Assembly (NCBI RefSeq): GCF_007830125.1
Contig: NZ_VLLG01000007.1
Location: 246,657-310,656, forward strand
Direction of reading: 5' to 3'
Origin: Chitinophaga japonensis
Lineage (GTDB): Bacteria > Bacteroidota > Bacteroidia > Chitinophagales > Chitinophagaceae
DNA: 64,000 bases
Under the pieces are notes generated by a model. That model was not told the DNA's origin and ran no database searches. It was given only the letters and a program-made list of their open reading frames with translations. The position numbers and the translations under genes are program-made. This document shows positions 51,901-61,500 of the stretch, piece after piece; position 1 is the stretch's first letter; each line of letters begins with the position of its first letter.

Positions 51901-52223
51901 GTTGTTATACATACCGCCGGGCGCGTCTGCTCAAAAATGGCATGCAACCGCCTGGCAGGCAAGGCTGCATCTACAGGCAGGTAGATCTGCCCGGCACGGA
52001 AAATGGCCAGTAACGAGCTGACGAGCGTAAACCCGGGAGGTAGCAACACCGCTACCGGCGCATTGCGCCCGGCATTACAATGCAGCACGTATTGGGCCAG
52101 CATTTCAGAACCAGCTTTCAACTCGCCATAGGACCAGGTTCTGTCTCCTTCCACTATGGCCGTACGTTCAGGAGCTGAAAGTGCCTGCTGGTCAAAGACC
52201 ATATGTATGATTCTCTTACTCAT
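48960..52223 (-). CDS. NRPS A-T-C with (D-methyl)Asp-type pocket
   Basis: The protein has 1087 residues from the ATG at 52223. A TTG 33 bp further upstream is also in frame, but the ATG gives MSKRIIHMVF, which aligns with the start of the upstream paralogue (MDKRIIHSVF). The A domain comes first, with loop FYTSGSTGEAKAILG and YGTSETTMAK. Its pocket D-A-R-H-L-A-L-M-A is identical at these positions to the upstream paralogue and shares D-A-R-H with the microcystin D-methylaspartate code. The T domain reads FKVGGSSLKLI, and the C domain at the end has HHIIADG. It probably adds an acidic, possibly beta-linked residue. It lies 29 bp after the upstream paralogue and before a divergent dioxygenase gene. 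Confidence 0.93.
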   Translation of the reverse strand: MSKRIIHMVFDQQALSAPERTAIVEGDRTWSYGELKAGSEMLAQYVLHCNAGRNAPVAVLLPPGFTLVSSLLAIFRAGQIYLPVDAALPARRLHAIFEQTRPAVCITTASLAAVAEGIISKQAAYACRLIVLDGSQAPLVRHFENSTCLAETALTNLPAMDLPEVRPEDANYIFYTSGSTGEAKAILGCHDSLSHFIHWEIREFQLDQQCRVSQLSQFTFDASLRDILVPLCTGGTLCFPPADNRNNMPALIAWLEQQQVTLMHCVPSVFRLITRELMAEGEQGNKVRLPCLRHVLMAGEPLYGKDILNWRSTGAGHVELVNLYGTSETTMAKTFHRIADAPYDAAQPVHAGKPISNALIAVVNNGQLCRPGEIGEIYIITPFMTKGYYKNEVLTRSVFVQNPLVKDREEIVYRTGDYGMYLEDGSLEVLGRRDEQVKINGIRVELGEIRQAILRVPGVTNTEIIAVKNAAEENELICYYIAAKEMDDTLRTHVTVELGHHLVPSAFIRLDEFPLTINGKVDKKALPKPDRIVITDEAYVSPATLTEEKLEAIWKDLLGLVRVGTAVNFFKVGGSSLKLIKMVSQIFHELNVSIAFADVFANNTIRQLGAFIDTAVQAGATTIIPLPARAYYDVTPAQRRLWIYDKTSGQQHLYNIVHAVTLEGDIRPAALEQALAALMARHEILRTTFLNVGGEPRQRIHPAGKITTPFTYLDRQQHLQLYGGVPSIIHAEQQRRFDLETGPLFFATLVEMAEDRYCLIFNWHHIIADGWTQDVLLNDLLRLYRASRDQQEQALNPLRFQYRDYAEWANKQLEGKRLEDLERYWISRFAKPFVPATFPAERERNAIRAGQGASRDFLLDKEITDQLHALTQLSATTSFMVLHAIVNILLYRYTGNPDIVTGTPFSGRANPELQDQAGLYVNLLPLRMTIAEEDSFLAVLGSTRECIIGAHQHQDYPIDMLVQRLSLETRNGRMPMFNVLVQSQNNLECPLVPPDGIAVRQMALSAATSKADVTFNFQERGKEILASVEYDTELYSEKAMAAIVENFIRAARQLTALPGTLVKEVTITRAAGEAEEEKDFINMLQQL

Positions 52224-52252
52224 GCTTGGAAATATTGAAGGGTCTGCAATAC

Positions 52253-55200
52253 TCAATATTCACGGCTGATGCCGCTGCTGATCTGGTGGCTGATATCAGC
52301 CATTTCCCGGCTGGGGCTGGCAGTTTCCTGTACAACCGTTCTTAACGCAGCAACGGATAGCTGTTCATTTTCCATTGCCAGTTCCGTCAGCCTGATAAAA
52401 TCTTCCTGCAGCTTTTTGATGCTGTTCTCCGTAAACAGGGCAGTATTGTACTCGATCACTATAGTAATATGCTCCCCGGGTTGTGCTGCTATAAAATTAA
52501 AAGTAAGGTCAAACTTGCTGGTAAGGTGCTTAAAGTCCACTGGTGTAATACGCAGGTCCTCCCAACCTTCCTGGCTGGCTGCAAGGGCTTCCTCATGCGC
52601 TTCCTGCATTTGCACGAATACATTGAGGAATTGCAGCCCCTTCCCGTTGCTGGTCAGCTCCAGCTCCTCCAGTATCTTTTCAAAAGGATATACGCCATGT
52701 TCGTATGCTTCTGCTGCATTACCAGCCACTCTTTCCAGCAATGCGCTGAACGGCTGATCGGGCTGCAACCGGTTCCTAAGCAGGATGATGCTTACAAAAA
52801 GACCCAGTTGGTCTTCCAGGTCAGGATGATTGCGGCCCGCATAAGGCGATCCCAGTAATATATCCTCCCTGCCTGTGTAGCTGTACAACAATATATTGGT
52901 AAGGGCAAGCAGAATGGCAAAGGTGCTTTTCTCCCTGCATTTACCCATCTCAAATACAGCCTGGCTTAAGGCCGGTGGCAAGCCGAAGGTGAACAGCCTT
53001 CCCTCATAGCTCTTTCCTATGCTGTTAAAAGAGGTCGCAGCAATATTAAGTGGACGCAGCTCTCCTTCCATTTGCGCCTTCCAGAAATCCTGGTGCGGCT
53101 GGCTGCTAAAGCTGCTGATGTAACGGTTATGCCAGGCAGCATAGTCTTTGTATTGTATTCTCAGGGGAGACAACTTTGGGGTTTCATTCCTGCTGAAAGC
53201 TGCAAAAACCTGCATAAATTCTTTCAGCAACAGGTTTACAGACCAGCCATCCGCTATCAGATGGTGTTGCGTTAGCACCAGTGTATGATGTCGTTCCCCT
53301 GCTCTCAGCAACCGGAACCGGATCAGCGGCTCTTTCTGCGGGTCAAATATTTTCAAGGACTCTTCCTCCGCTATTTTTGCATAATCAGCTTCCTGCATGC
53401 CGGCTTCGCAAACATCCATCCTGACATTTACAGCAGCAGGGTCAAAATCATGGACGCGCTGCCGTAGCTCTCCCTTGTCCATTACAAATGTAGTTCGCAG
53501 TATCTCATACCGTTGTACCAAAAACTGTATCGCTTTAGTGAAGGCTTCCCTATTGAAAGCGCCCTCAAAATGGTAGGCGCCTGTCATATTATAGGCTGCC
53601 AGCCCTCTTCCATACTGCAAATGCAGCCATATGCCCTTTTGAGCGTAAGTAGTTTCATAATTATCATTACCGGGTACCAGTGATATAGACTCAAATGATT
53701 GTCGCTGCAGTTCACGGATATGCGTACAAAGGCTAATAATGGTAGGGTTGTCAAAAATATCCTTGATCTTCAGGCGTATATTGTATTGGCGGTACAATTT
53801 TGATATTATCATGATCGCTTTCAGGGAGGTACCGGCAGACTGGAAAAAGTGCGTATTCCTGTTTACCTGGGGTAATCCCAGCACTTCTTTCCATATCTGC
53901 TGCATTGTCAGCACCACCGGGTCCGTTTCCTCCATGTCGCCGGCAGTTCCCGCCATGGTAGTCACAGGCCGTGGCAAAGCTTTCTTATCCACCTTCCCGT
54001 TGATAGTAAGCGGCAACGCTTCCATATAGATAAAGAAGGAAGGTATAAATGCCGCGTGCAACTGTCCGGCGAGATAACTGCGCAACGCTGGTTCCTGCGC
54101 CACCGTCCCGGTATAATAACAGGCCAACTGGTTCTCCCCCTCCGCACCCGGTATCACAATCACTTCCGCATCCTGTATGCCAGGTGCGGATAGCGCTGCC
54201 TGCTTTACTTCTGCAAGCTCCAGGCGGATACCGTTTATCTTCACCTGGTCGTCCAGCCGGCCATGCACCTCTATATGACCATCTTCAAAGTAACGACCCA
54301 TATCGCCAGTCTTATGCATCATGTCCACACGGTCCGTTACCAGGGGGTTCTGCACAAAAACGCTTTTAGTCAGGGCTTCATTCCTGAAGTATCCTTTGGT
54401 CATAAAAGGCGTTTTAATGTATATTTCACCGATCTCCCCCGGAGAACATAGTTTGCCACCATTAAAAACCGCCACCATGGTATTACTGATAGGCCATCCC
54501 ACGTGCACGGCAGCCGCAGGGTCTTCCGGTGTTGGACCAATGCGATGGCATGTTTTAGCCATGGTCGTTTCAGAAGTGCCATACAGGTTTACCAGTTCCA
54601 CCTGGTCGCCTACTATACTGCGCCATTGTATGATATCCCTTCCGTACAGTGGTTCTCCCGCCATCAGTATATGCTTTAGGGAAGGGAACAGGTTCCTGTC
54701 CATCGTTGCGGAGCCTGATTGCAGGTAGCGCGTAACCAGGCGGAAAATGGAGGGCACACAATGCACCAGGCTGATCTGTTTTACTTCCAGCCATTCTATC
54801 AACAGGGGAATATTGGACTTTACACCAACTGGCGGGATAACCAGGCGCCCTCCGGTACACAAGGGTACAAAAATGTCGCGCAGGGAGGCATCAAAAGTGA
54901 ACTGGCTTAACAGGCTCACCCGGCAATGTTCATCCAGCCCGAACTCTCCCATCTCCCAATGTACAAAATGACTTAATCCTTTGTGATTGCCCAGTATGGC
55001 CTTGGACCTGCCAGTGGAGCCTGAAGTATAGAAAACATAACATCCGTCATCCGGTGAAATATCACGTGTACCCGTTACCGGTATCATCTCCCGTTGTCCC
55101 TGTACGGAAAAGGTAAGATCCTGTTCAATTATCACCATTGCAGGCAACGGTGCGTTCCCTTCCGACAGGCGTTGTTTAGCTTCCTCCAGCATGGCTGCGG

Positions 55201-55522
55201 AAGTAATGACAATGTCTGGAGCGCCTTCTTCCAATACCTGCTGCATCAGCCTGGGCGGAAAGCTGAAGTCCGCAGGCAGATAGATGCCTCCTGCCTTGAA
55301 AATGGCCAGCACAGAAGTAATCAGCCTGACATCAGCGCCCATCAGGGTCATGGCAATCCTGCCACTTCCAAGGCCTTGCTGCCGGAGCACCACTGCCAGC
55401 TTATCTGCCAGGACATTCAGCTCCCGGTAAGTAAGCTGCATGTCCTGATCTTCTACAGCAATATTGTCGGGGAACAGTTGCGCTTTTGCTTCAAAAACGC
55501 TATGAATAATTCTCTTATCCAT
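52253..55522 (-). CDS. NRPS A-T-C with (D-methyl)Asp-type pocket
   Basis: The 1089-residue protein is an A domain (FYTSGSTGRSKAILG, YGTSETTMAK), a T domain (FQSAGTSLKAI) and a C domain with HHLIADG. The nine visible pocket residues D-A-R-H-L-A-L-M-A do not match common amino-acid codes, but they share the first four with the D-methylaspartate domain of McyB. Arg239 and His278 would favour a carboxylate side chain. No C domain precedes the A domain, so the C domain at the end of the NRPS at 55541-64000 must feed it. It lies 18 bp after that gene. Together with its two paralogues it suggests three acidic residues in the product. Substrate assignment is an inference. Confidence 0.93.
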   Translation of the reverse strand: MDKRIIHSVFEAKAQLFPDNIAVEDQDMQLTYRELNVLADKLAVVLRQQGLGSGRIAMTLMGADVRLITSVLAIFKAGGIYLPADFSFPPRLMQQVLEEGAPDIVITSAAMLEEAKQRLSEGNAPLPAMVIIEQDLTFSVQGQREMIPVTGTRDISPDDGCYVFYTSGSTGRSKAILGNHKGLSHFVHWEMGEFGLDEHCRVSLLSQFTFDASLRDIFVPLCTGGRLVIPPVGVKSNIPLLIEWLEVKQISLVHCVPSIFRLVTRYLQSGSATMDRNLFPSLKHILMAGEPLYGRDIIQWRSIVGDQVELVNLYGTSETTMAKTCHRIGPTPEDPAAAVHVGWPISNTMVAVFNGGKLCSPGEIGEIYIKTPFMTKGYFRNEALTKSVFVQNPLVTDRVDMMHKTGDMGRYFEDGHIEVHGRLDDQVKINGIRLELAEVKQAALSAPGIQDAEVIVIPGAEGENQLACYYTGTVAQEPALRSYLAGQLHAAFIPSFFIYMEALPLTINGKVDKKALPRPVTTMAGTAGDMEETDPVVLTMQQIWKEVLGLPQVNRNTHFFQSAGTSLKAIMIISKLYRQYNIRLKIKDIFDNPTIISLCTHIRELQRQSFESISLVPGNDNYETTYAQKGIWLHLQYGRGLAAYNMTGAYHFEGAFNREAFTKAIQFLVQRYEILRTTFVMDKGELRQRVHDFDPAAVNVRMDVCEAGMQEADYAKIAEEESLKIFDPQKEPLIRFRLLRAGERHHTLVLTQHHLIADGWSVNLLLKEFMQVFAAFSRNETPKLSPLRIQYKDYAAWHNRYISSFSSQPHQDFWKAQMEGELRPLNIAATSFNSIGKSYEGRLFTFGLPPALSQAVFEMGKCREKSTFAILLALTNILLYSYTGREDILLGSPYAGRNHPDLEDQLGLFVSIILLRNRLQPDQPFSALLERVAGNAAEAYEHGVYPFEKILEELELTSNGKGLQFLNVFVQMQEAHEEALAASQEGWEDLRITPVDFKHLTSKFDLTFNFIAAQPGEHITIVIEYNTALFTENSIKKLQEDFIRLTELAMENEQLSVAALRTVVQETASPSREMADISHQISSGISREY

Positions 55523-55540
55523 AAGGATGTTAATTTTTAT

Positions 55541-58500
55541 TTAGAATGATTCGTCTATACTCGCCGTAATGGCCTGCTGGTATTGCTGCATGGCGTTACC
55601 GGTGTTACCGGTCAGCAGCACGCGGACTTCACTTATGGTAAGCGCAGGACTTGCTACCAGGAGATTGATCAGCCGGGTAAGATCTGCTTGTATGCCGGCT
55701 ATCGTCTCCGGCTTAAAGAGGTCTGTGTTGTATTCCAGATCAATGGCAATACCGCCTGGTGTTTCCATTACATTTACCGTAAGGTCGTATTTACTAAAGG
55801 TCAGATGTTGCTCTGTCATGCTGATCTTCAATCCATCCAGGCTACCTGCCCCTTGCTGGTGTACCAGGTGAGCATCCTGCATTTGCACCATGACATCAAA
55901 CAGGGGAGACCTTCCCATGTCTGTATGCCCTCCCAGCTCTTCCACCAACTGCTCAAAAGGATAAGCTGCATGGGCATAGGCATGGGTAATGTTCTGCTTC
56001 ACCAGTTGTACAAAATCTGCCAACTGCAGGCGCGTGTCCATTTTTGTATGGAGCGCGATGGTATTTACATAACAGCCCACCTGGTCCTCCAGCTCAGGGT
56101 GTTGCCGCCCCGATACCGGGAAGCCCACTACCAGTTCCTGCTGGCCAGACAAGCGATACAGCAGCAGCTTGGTAACCGTTACAAAGAACATGAAAAGGCT
56201 TACTTCCTGCTGTGCTATGAATGTCTTTATCTCAGCGGCCGCTGTGCTATCCAGCAGAAAGCTGCGCGTGCTCCCGTTATAGCTTTTAAAAGCGGGACGC
56301 GGAAAATCGCACGGCAACCGCAACACAGGCGCCCCTTCCTGGAACTGCTGCAACCAGTATCGCCGGTGCGCTTTAAAAGCAGGCTGCTGCATCTGTCTCT
56401 GCTGCCAGCCGGCATAGTCTTTATACTGTATGCGTAAAGCAGGCAGGGAAAGGTTCTTACCCCTGTGACAGGCATTGTACAGCGCCGCTATTTCCCTGAG
56501 CATGATCCCAGACGACCAGCCATCCGAAACAATATGATGCGTGGTAAACAACAGCAGGTGGCGGTCCGGCGCCAGGCGTAATATTTTAATCCTCAGCAAC
56601 GGTCCTGTTTCCAGGTTAAAGGGCAGCACAGGCTCCTGGTTGGCTATCTGCAATGCGGCTGCTTCAGCATCCGTCAATGCCGTCATATCTATCCACTCAG
56701 GCACTATTGCGCATGCATCTGCCGGCAGCACCCGTTGTCGTACTTCATCTTCCGCTTTTACAAAAACGGTACGCAGTATCTCATGCCTTTCCACCAGGGA
56801 GCTGAATGCCTGGTTCATCGCAGCCATATCCAATGCACCCTGTACCATATAGGCCACGGGTATGTTGAAGGCTGCACCCGACCCGTTCTCAAACTGGTCT
56901 GATATCCATAGCTGCTTTTGTGAAAATGAAAGTGGGTAATCGTCCTGCGGCGGAAGGGGTGTAATGCTTTGGAACCCTTCCGGCTGTTCCTTTTCTATCA
57001 GCGAAGCCAGAGCCCTGATAGTAGGTTTGTTAAAGAATGCCGTCAGCAATAGCTCTATACCATACTGCCGGTATATCCTGGACAATACCTGTGTAGCTTT
57101 AATGGAATTTCCACCTGCCTCCAGGAAAGAAGTATGTACCCCGAATGACTGATGACGCAATACGGCTTCCCATATATTGAACAGCGCCTTTTCAGTTGCC
57201 GTTTCCGGCGGGTGCAGGGCGGTATGCTTCCTGTGCTGCTGTACCTGGTATACCGGTATTTGCAGCAGCTTTTCTCCGCTGTTGTAGAGCAGGGGAAGAT
57301 ACAGGGGATAGTGCCGGGCATTCTTATTTAATTCCTGTCCGAGGTCCCAGTCCAAAGCCGGGGTCCGTTCCCTTATGCTTTCTGCCGCCAGGGTAAAGTA
57401 GGACGGTAACTGCTCGTGCGCATACCTTGCAGCCATAGATCCCTGCAACAGCAAACGGAAAATATGCGGTCCGTTCCGCTGCAGAAATAAAGCGCCTTCT
57501 GACCCGGCATCCTGCACCGGCAATATCAGGCGTATTACAGGACCATTGTGCCGGGCATGCAGGACAACAGTATATTCTTTATTTACGTGGTCTGTTACAT
57601 GCCTTATTTCCCGGTAGCCTACCAAACGGAAAAACTGCAGTGCTGGCTGCACGTCAAAGGTAACCAGGCTGACCTCCACTTCTTCCGGCAACTGCCGGGG
57701 TGGTAAAGCAGTTGTATCGCTGTCCTCAATAAATTCCACCAGCCCTGCCTGCGGTATGTTTAAAAATACGACCCGCTTATCGTCAAACAGTACTGCCGGT
57801 TCCGGCTCTTTCACCATTTCAAACGCAATCCCTTCCTGCCGCAACCAGTCAAAAAGCAGATCCAACTGTTTAACACGATAGCAAAAATGGTAGGGCTGGT
57901 CTCCATTACTGCTGATGATATTATTCACAGGAGAGCGATCATCATGCGGAGCGATCAATTCAATGCCGCCACCTGACGCAGTACGGCACATATATATCTG
58001 TACGTTCTGTACCGGGTCATATACATGTTCAGGCTCTGCGAACCCGCTATCCCTATAGAATGCCAGCGCCTCGTCCGGTTTACTTACGGCCACACCTATA
58101 TGGTCAAACAGCAGCTTCGGCCGTTCCGGCTCAACAGGGTCAGGGGTTGACCGGAGCTGCAATGCGGTTGCCTGTACGGATAAGCCGTCCGGTATATCTT
58201 CCGTTCGTATTTCGTATATGGTCAGGGCATCTGCGGTTTGCACCGGGGTCCAGGAAGTTCCTTCCAGGAACTGCAGGAAGGGCTTATTCCGGGAAGTGTT
58301 TACAAAACCAGCCACTATTTTGTCCAGGCCCGCAGATGCCGCCTGCTCTTTTAATACCCCCAGCATACTTTGCTCTACCTGCCTGCCAAGCACACGGCAG
58401 CTTAACAGGAAGGCTTCCACCTGCAATGCGTTTTCCCGTACCGACGTGATCAGCACACCAGTAAGCCCGTAATCTCCAAACCGGTCCCTTACGCGGATGG

Positions 58501-61500
58501 TTTTACAATAATAGTTCCGGTCGTTAACATATCGCTTTATCTCCTGTTCCGTTTTGCGGATACCATTGAGATTAAACTGGTTGGTACGCTCTGTGAGCTG
58601 TGCTACACGGGAGATGTCTGCATCCTGTATATCCTGCACGCTTACCTGCAATTGTAGCTGCGCCAGGAAATCGCCCAGGGAAGGCTGTGCAGCCAATACC
58701 TGCTTACGTTCCTGCTCTGCCTTATACATGGTGGTCCTTTCCTGGTCCTCCTCCGTGACCGTGAACTTGTCAAACGCCCATACATGCTTCAGCCATTGCG
58801 GTATAACTTCCGTTCTTTCCGGTAGCTGCAGCACCAGCACGTCGGGGCAGGCAGCGGCCACCGCAGCACATTCCACAGGACTATCGTCTATCAGGCAGCA
58901 TGTATTGATGCCGATATTCAATGCTGCGGCCATTTCAGCGAGGTTTACCGCCTTGTCGTTCCAGTTAATACGCCATGTCACAAAATCATCCTGCCGCAAT
59001 ATCATTTCCGGGTGCTGTTCGAACACCTCCCATACATCCGCTTCGTTGTTCTTGCTACATAGCGCCAGCAGGAAACCCTCCTGCTTCTTTTGCAGCATAA
59101 AGCGTTGCAGGTAAAGGTGTTGGGGAAGCAACCGGATCCCGCTCACACCGTCTTCTCCCACCACACCGGACCATAAAGTATTATCACAATCCAGCACAAT
59201 CAACTTAAAGGATGGCTGTTTGTATGCCCTTATCTGCCTGGCTACCATGGTAGCCATTGCGGCATATACCTCTTCATGGAATGGAATATGTCCCAGCTTG
59301 TCCCGCTGCGGGTCATATATCTCGGCAATATTGAAATCTGCCGCGATACCGGTGAAATCCAGCACCCGTACGTTGTCCAGTTGCTGTAATGTCGCTATCC
59401 ATTGCTGGTTAATGCGCTCCAGCGCAAGCAACATCTGCCTGCTGCTGCAGGCGGCCGGCGCCGGTGGAATTATACCTACCAGGCAAAGCGCCTGCTGCTC
59501 CCTGGCGGTCATTATAGATACCAGTTGCTGAAAACTCTGTTCCACCAGTTGCAGTTGTGTTTCTTCCGTTCCCTGTACGTCCCTGATCAGGTCCTCCCAG
59601 CGCACCAGCAGCAGGTTGATGTCCCTGTTACCGGAGAACATGCTATCCTCCTGCAATAACTCCTGGAATACCTGGTTGTACGGCGCCTGTTTTACCTGCA
59701 CCGGTATATTAAACCGGTCGGTCCACCAGTTGATATAATCGGAAAGCGGATCGGCCGTGAAAGTAGCGGCCACCACCACCTGCAATGCAGCCCGGGACGC
59801 CGCGGCGGTTCCCTGTACAGGTGCGCTACTTGCTTTTATCCGGTTGATTTTTTCCTGGTCCGTATTGCCTGCTTCATCTATAGGCAACATGTCTGCCAGG
59901 TATACGTTTACGGCTCCCAGGTATGCCGGCAACCTGTTGTGAACAAGGTTACTTATATGTGCATGACAGGCAGCTATATCCGTCCACCCCGTTTCTATGG
60001 GGGCCGTAGCTACCAGCGCCGGCTGCTCCCGGCTGTTAACAGCATAAATATTATAAAGCGCCGTACCAGCCAGCTCTTCTTCCTGCTCCACATGCACATC
60101 ATAACCCTGCTGTTCCAGCAAATGCTTTACCTGCTCCAACCGGCCGTCAATATCATGCACCTCCACTATTACCTGGCGGATGCGCTGCCAGTCGGCCGCT
60201 GCTATTCCTTGCAAAATGTCCCACTCGCTTTTCTCCACATCAATCTTCAGCAGATCAATATGGGATACGTTCCATTCCTGCATTACAGCAGAAACCGTGG
60301 AGAGCCGGCATTCCCATTTTTCTGACCGGATCATGTCTTCCAGGATCTCTTCCATATGTTTTTCAGACATCGTGCTGCCTTCGCTGTCCAGTTTGTTCTG
60401 CAGGTAACGTTTTACCACTTCCTTATCTTCCGCTGCATTGCCAAACCGGCCTGATATGATCGTGTTATTGGGATAATAAACAAATTCAGCAGTAGATTCC
60501 TCTCCTGACAAGCCTATGTTCAACGGCACTATGTCCATATCATACAAAGCCGCGTTCGCAGCCAGGCAGTTGTACACAGGTGGTATAGGCTCAAAGGCAA
60601 ACACCCGGCAACCGGGAAAGTGATATCCTGCATAGAGGCTGAACATGCCAATGTTGGCGCCCACATCGAATATCACATCTCCGGGGCGTAGCGTAATGCC
60701 GTTTTTAAGGTATGCATGTTGTTCAAAGACCTCTTTATAAGTAAAGTCGGTTTCCGTTTTATTTTTATAGCAAACCGGCAGGCCGTTAGGCATGGTATAT
60801 ACCTGATGGCTTGCTGCCGCCGGCTCCAGCTCCATTTTCAGCAATTGCCGCACAGTGTGCGCTGTTCTGCTTTCAGGAACAATGAAGACATCCAGGGTTT
60901 TATTGTCCGACAGTTGCGTACAGCCCGCTTCAATGCCCGGCAGGGCTTCCAGCGCAGCATTTATTTCCGGTGCATACACCAGGTGCCCGTTCAGCACTGC
61001 CAGCGGAACTCCTTTATCAGCAACATCGTTCCACCCGGTTTCCAGGGTAGAAAGCGCTTTTACTGTCAGCGCCGGTTGCATCAGCATACGATGTATAAGC
61101 GTCTGTAATGTTTCTGCCAGCGCCGCTATACGTTTTCTGTCATAGATGTTAGTATTGAAACCAAGATCCAGGCACAGGGCTCCGTCTTCCACGGTAAAGA
61201 TGAAAACCAGGTCAAAACGGGCTGTATTAGTAGAAAGCTCCAGGGGCACCGCCTGCATACCCGGCAGATCCAGCGCCACTGCTTCATTGCTTTGCAATAC
61301 CAGCATTACATCGGATAATGCAGCGTGACTGGGATCATACTGCTGAGCGGCATCTTCAATCACCCGATCATAAGGATACATCTGGTACTGGTATGCCTTC
61401 AGCGTTGTTTCCTTCACTGTTTGCAGCAACGACTCAAATGTCTGGTTCTCTGAAAAATGTGTTCTCAGGGCAAGGGTATTTGCGAAAAACCCTATCTGGC

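Noticed and set aside
52224..52256. TTG start for the A-T-C gene, which would overlap the upstream stop by 4 bp
   Set aside because: The ATG at 52223 aligns with the start of the paralogous protein (KRIIH near the N-terminus). The TTG remains possible but is less supported.
48960..55522. Recent tandem duplication of the two neighbouring A-T-C genes
   Set aside because: Protein motifs agree but the DNA differs widely where I compared it, so the duplication is not recent.
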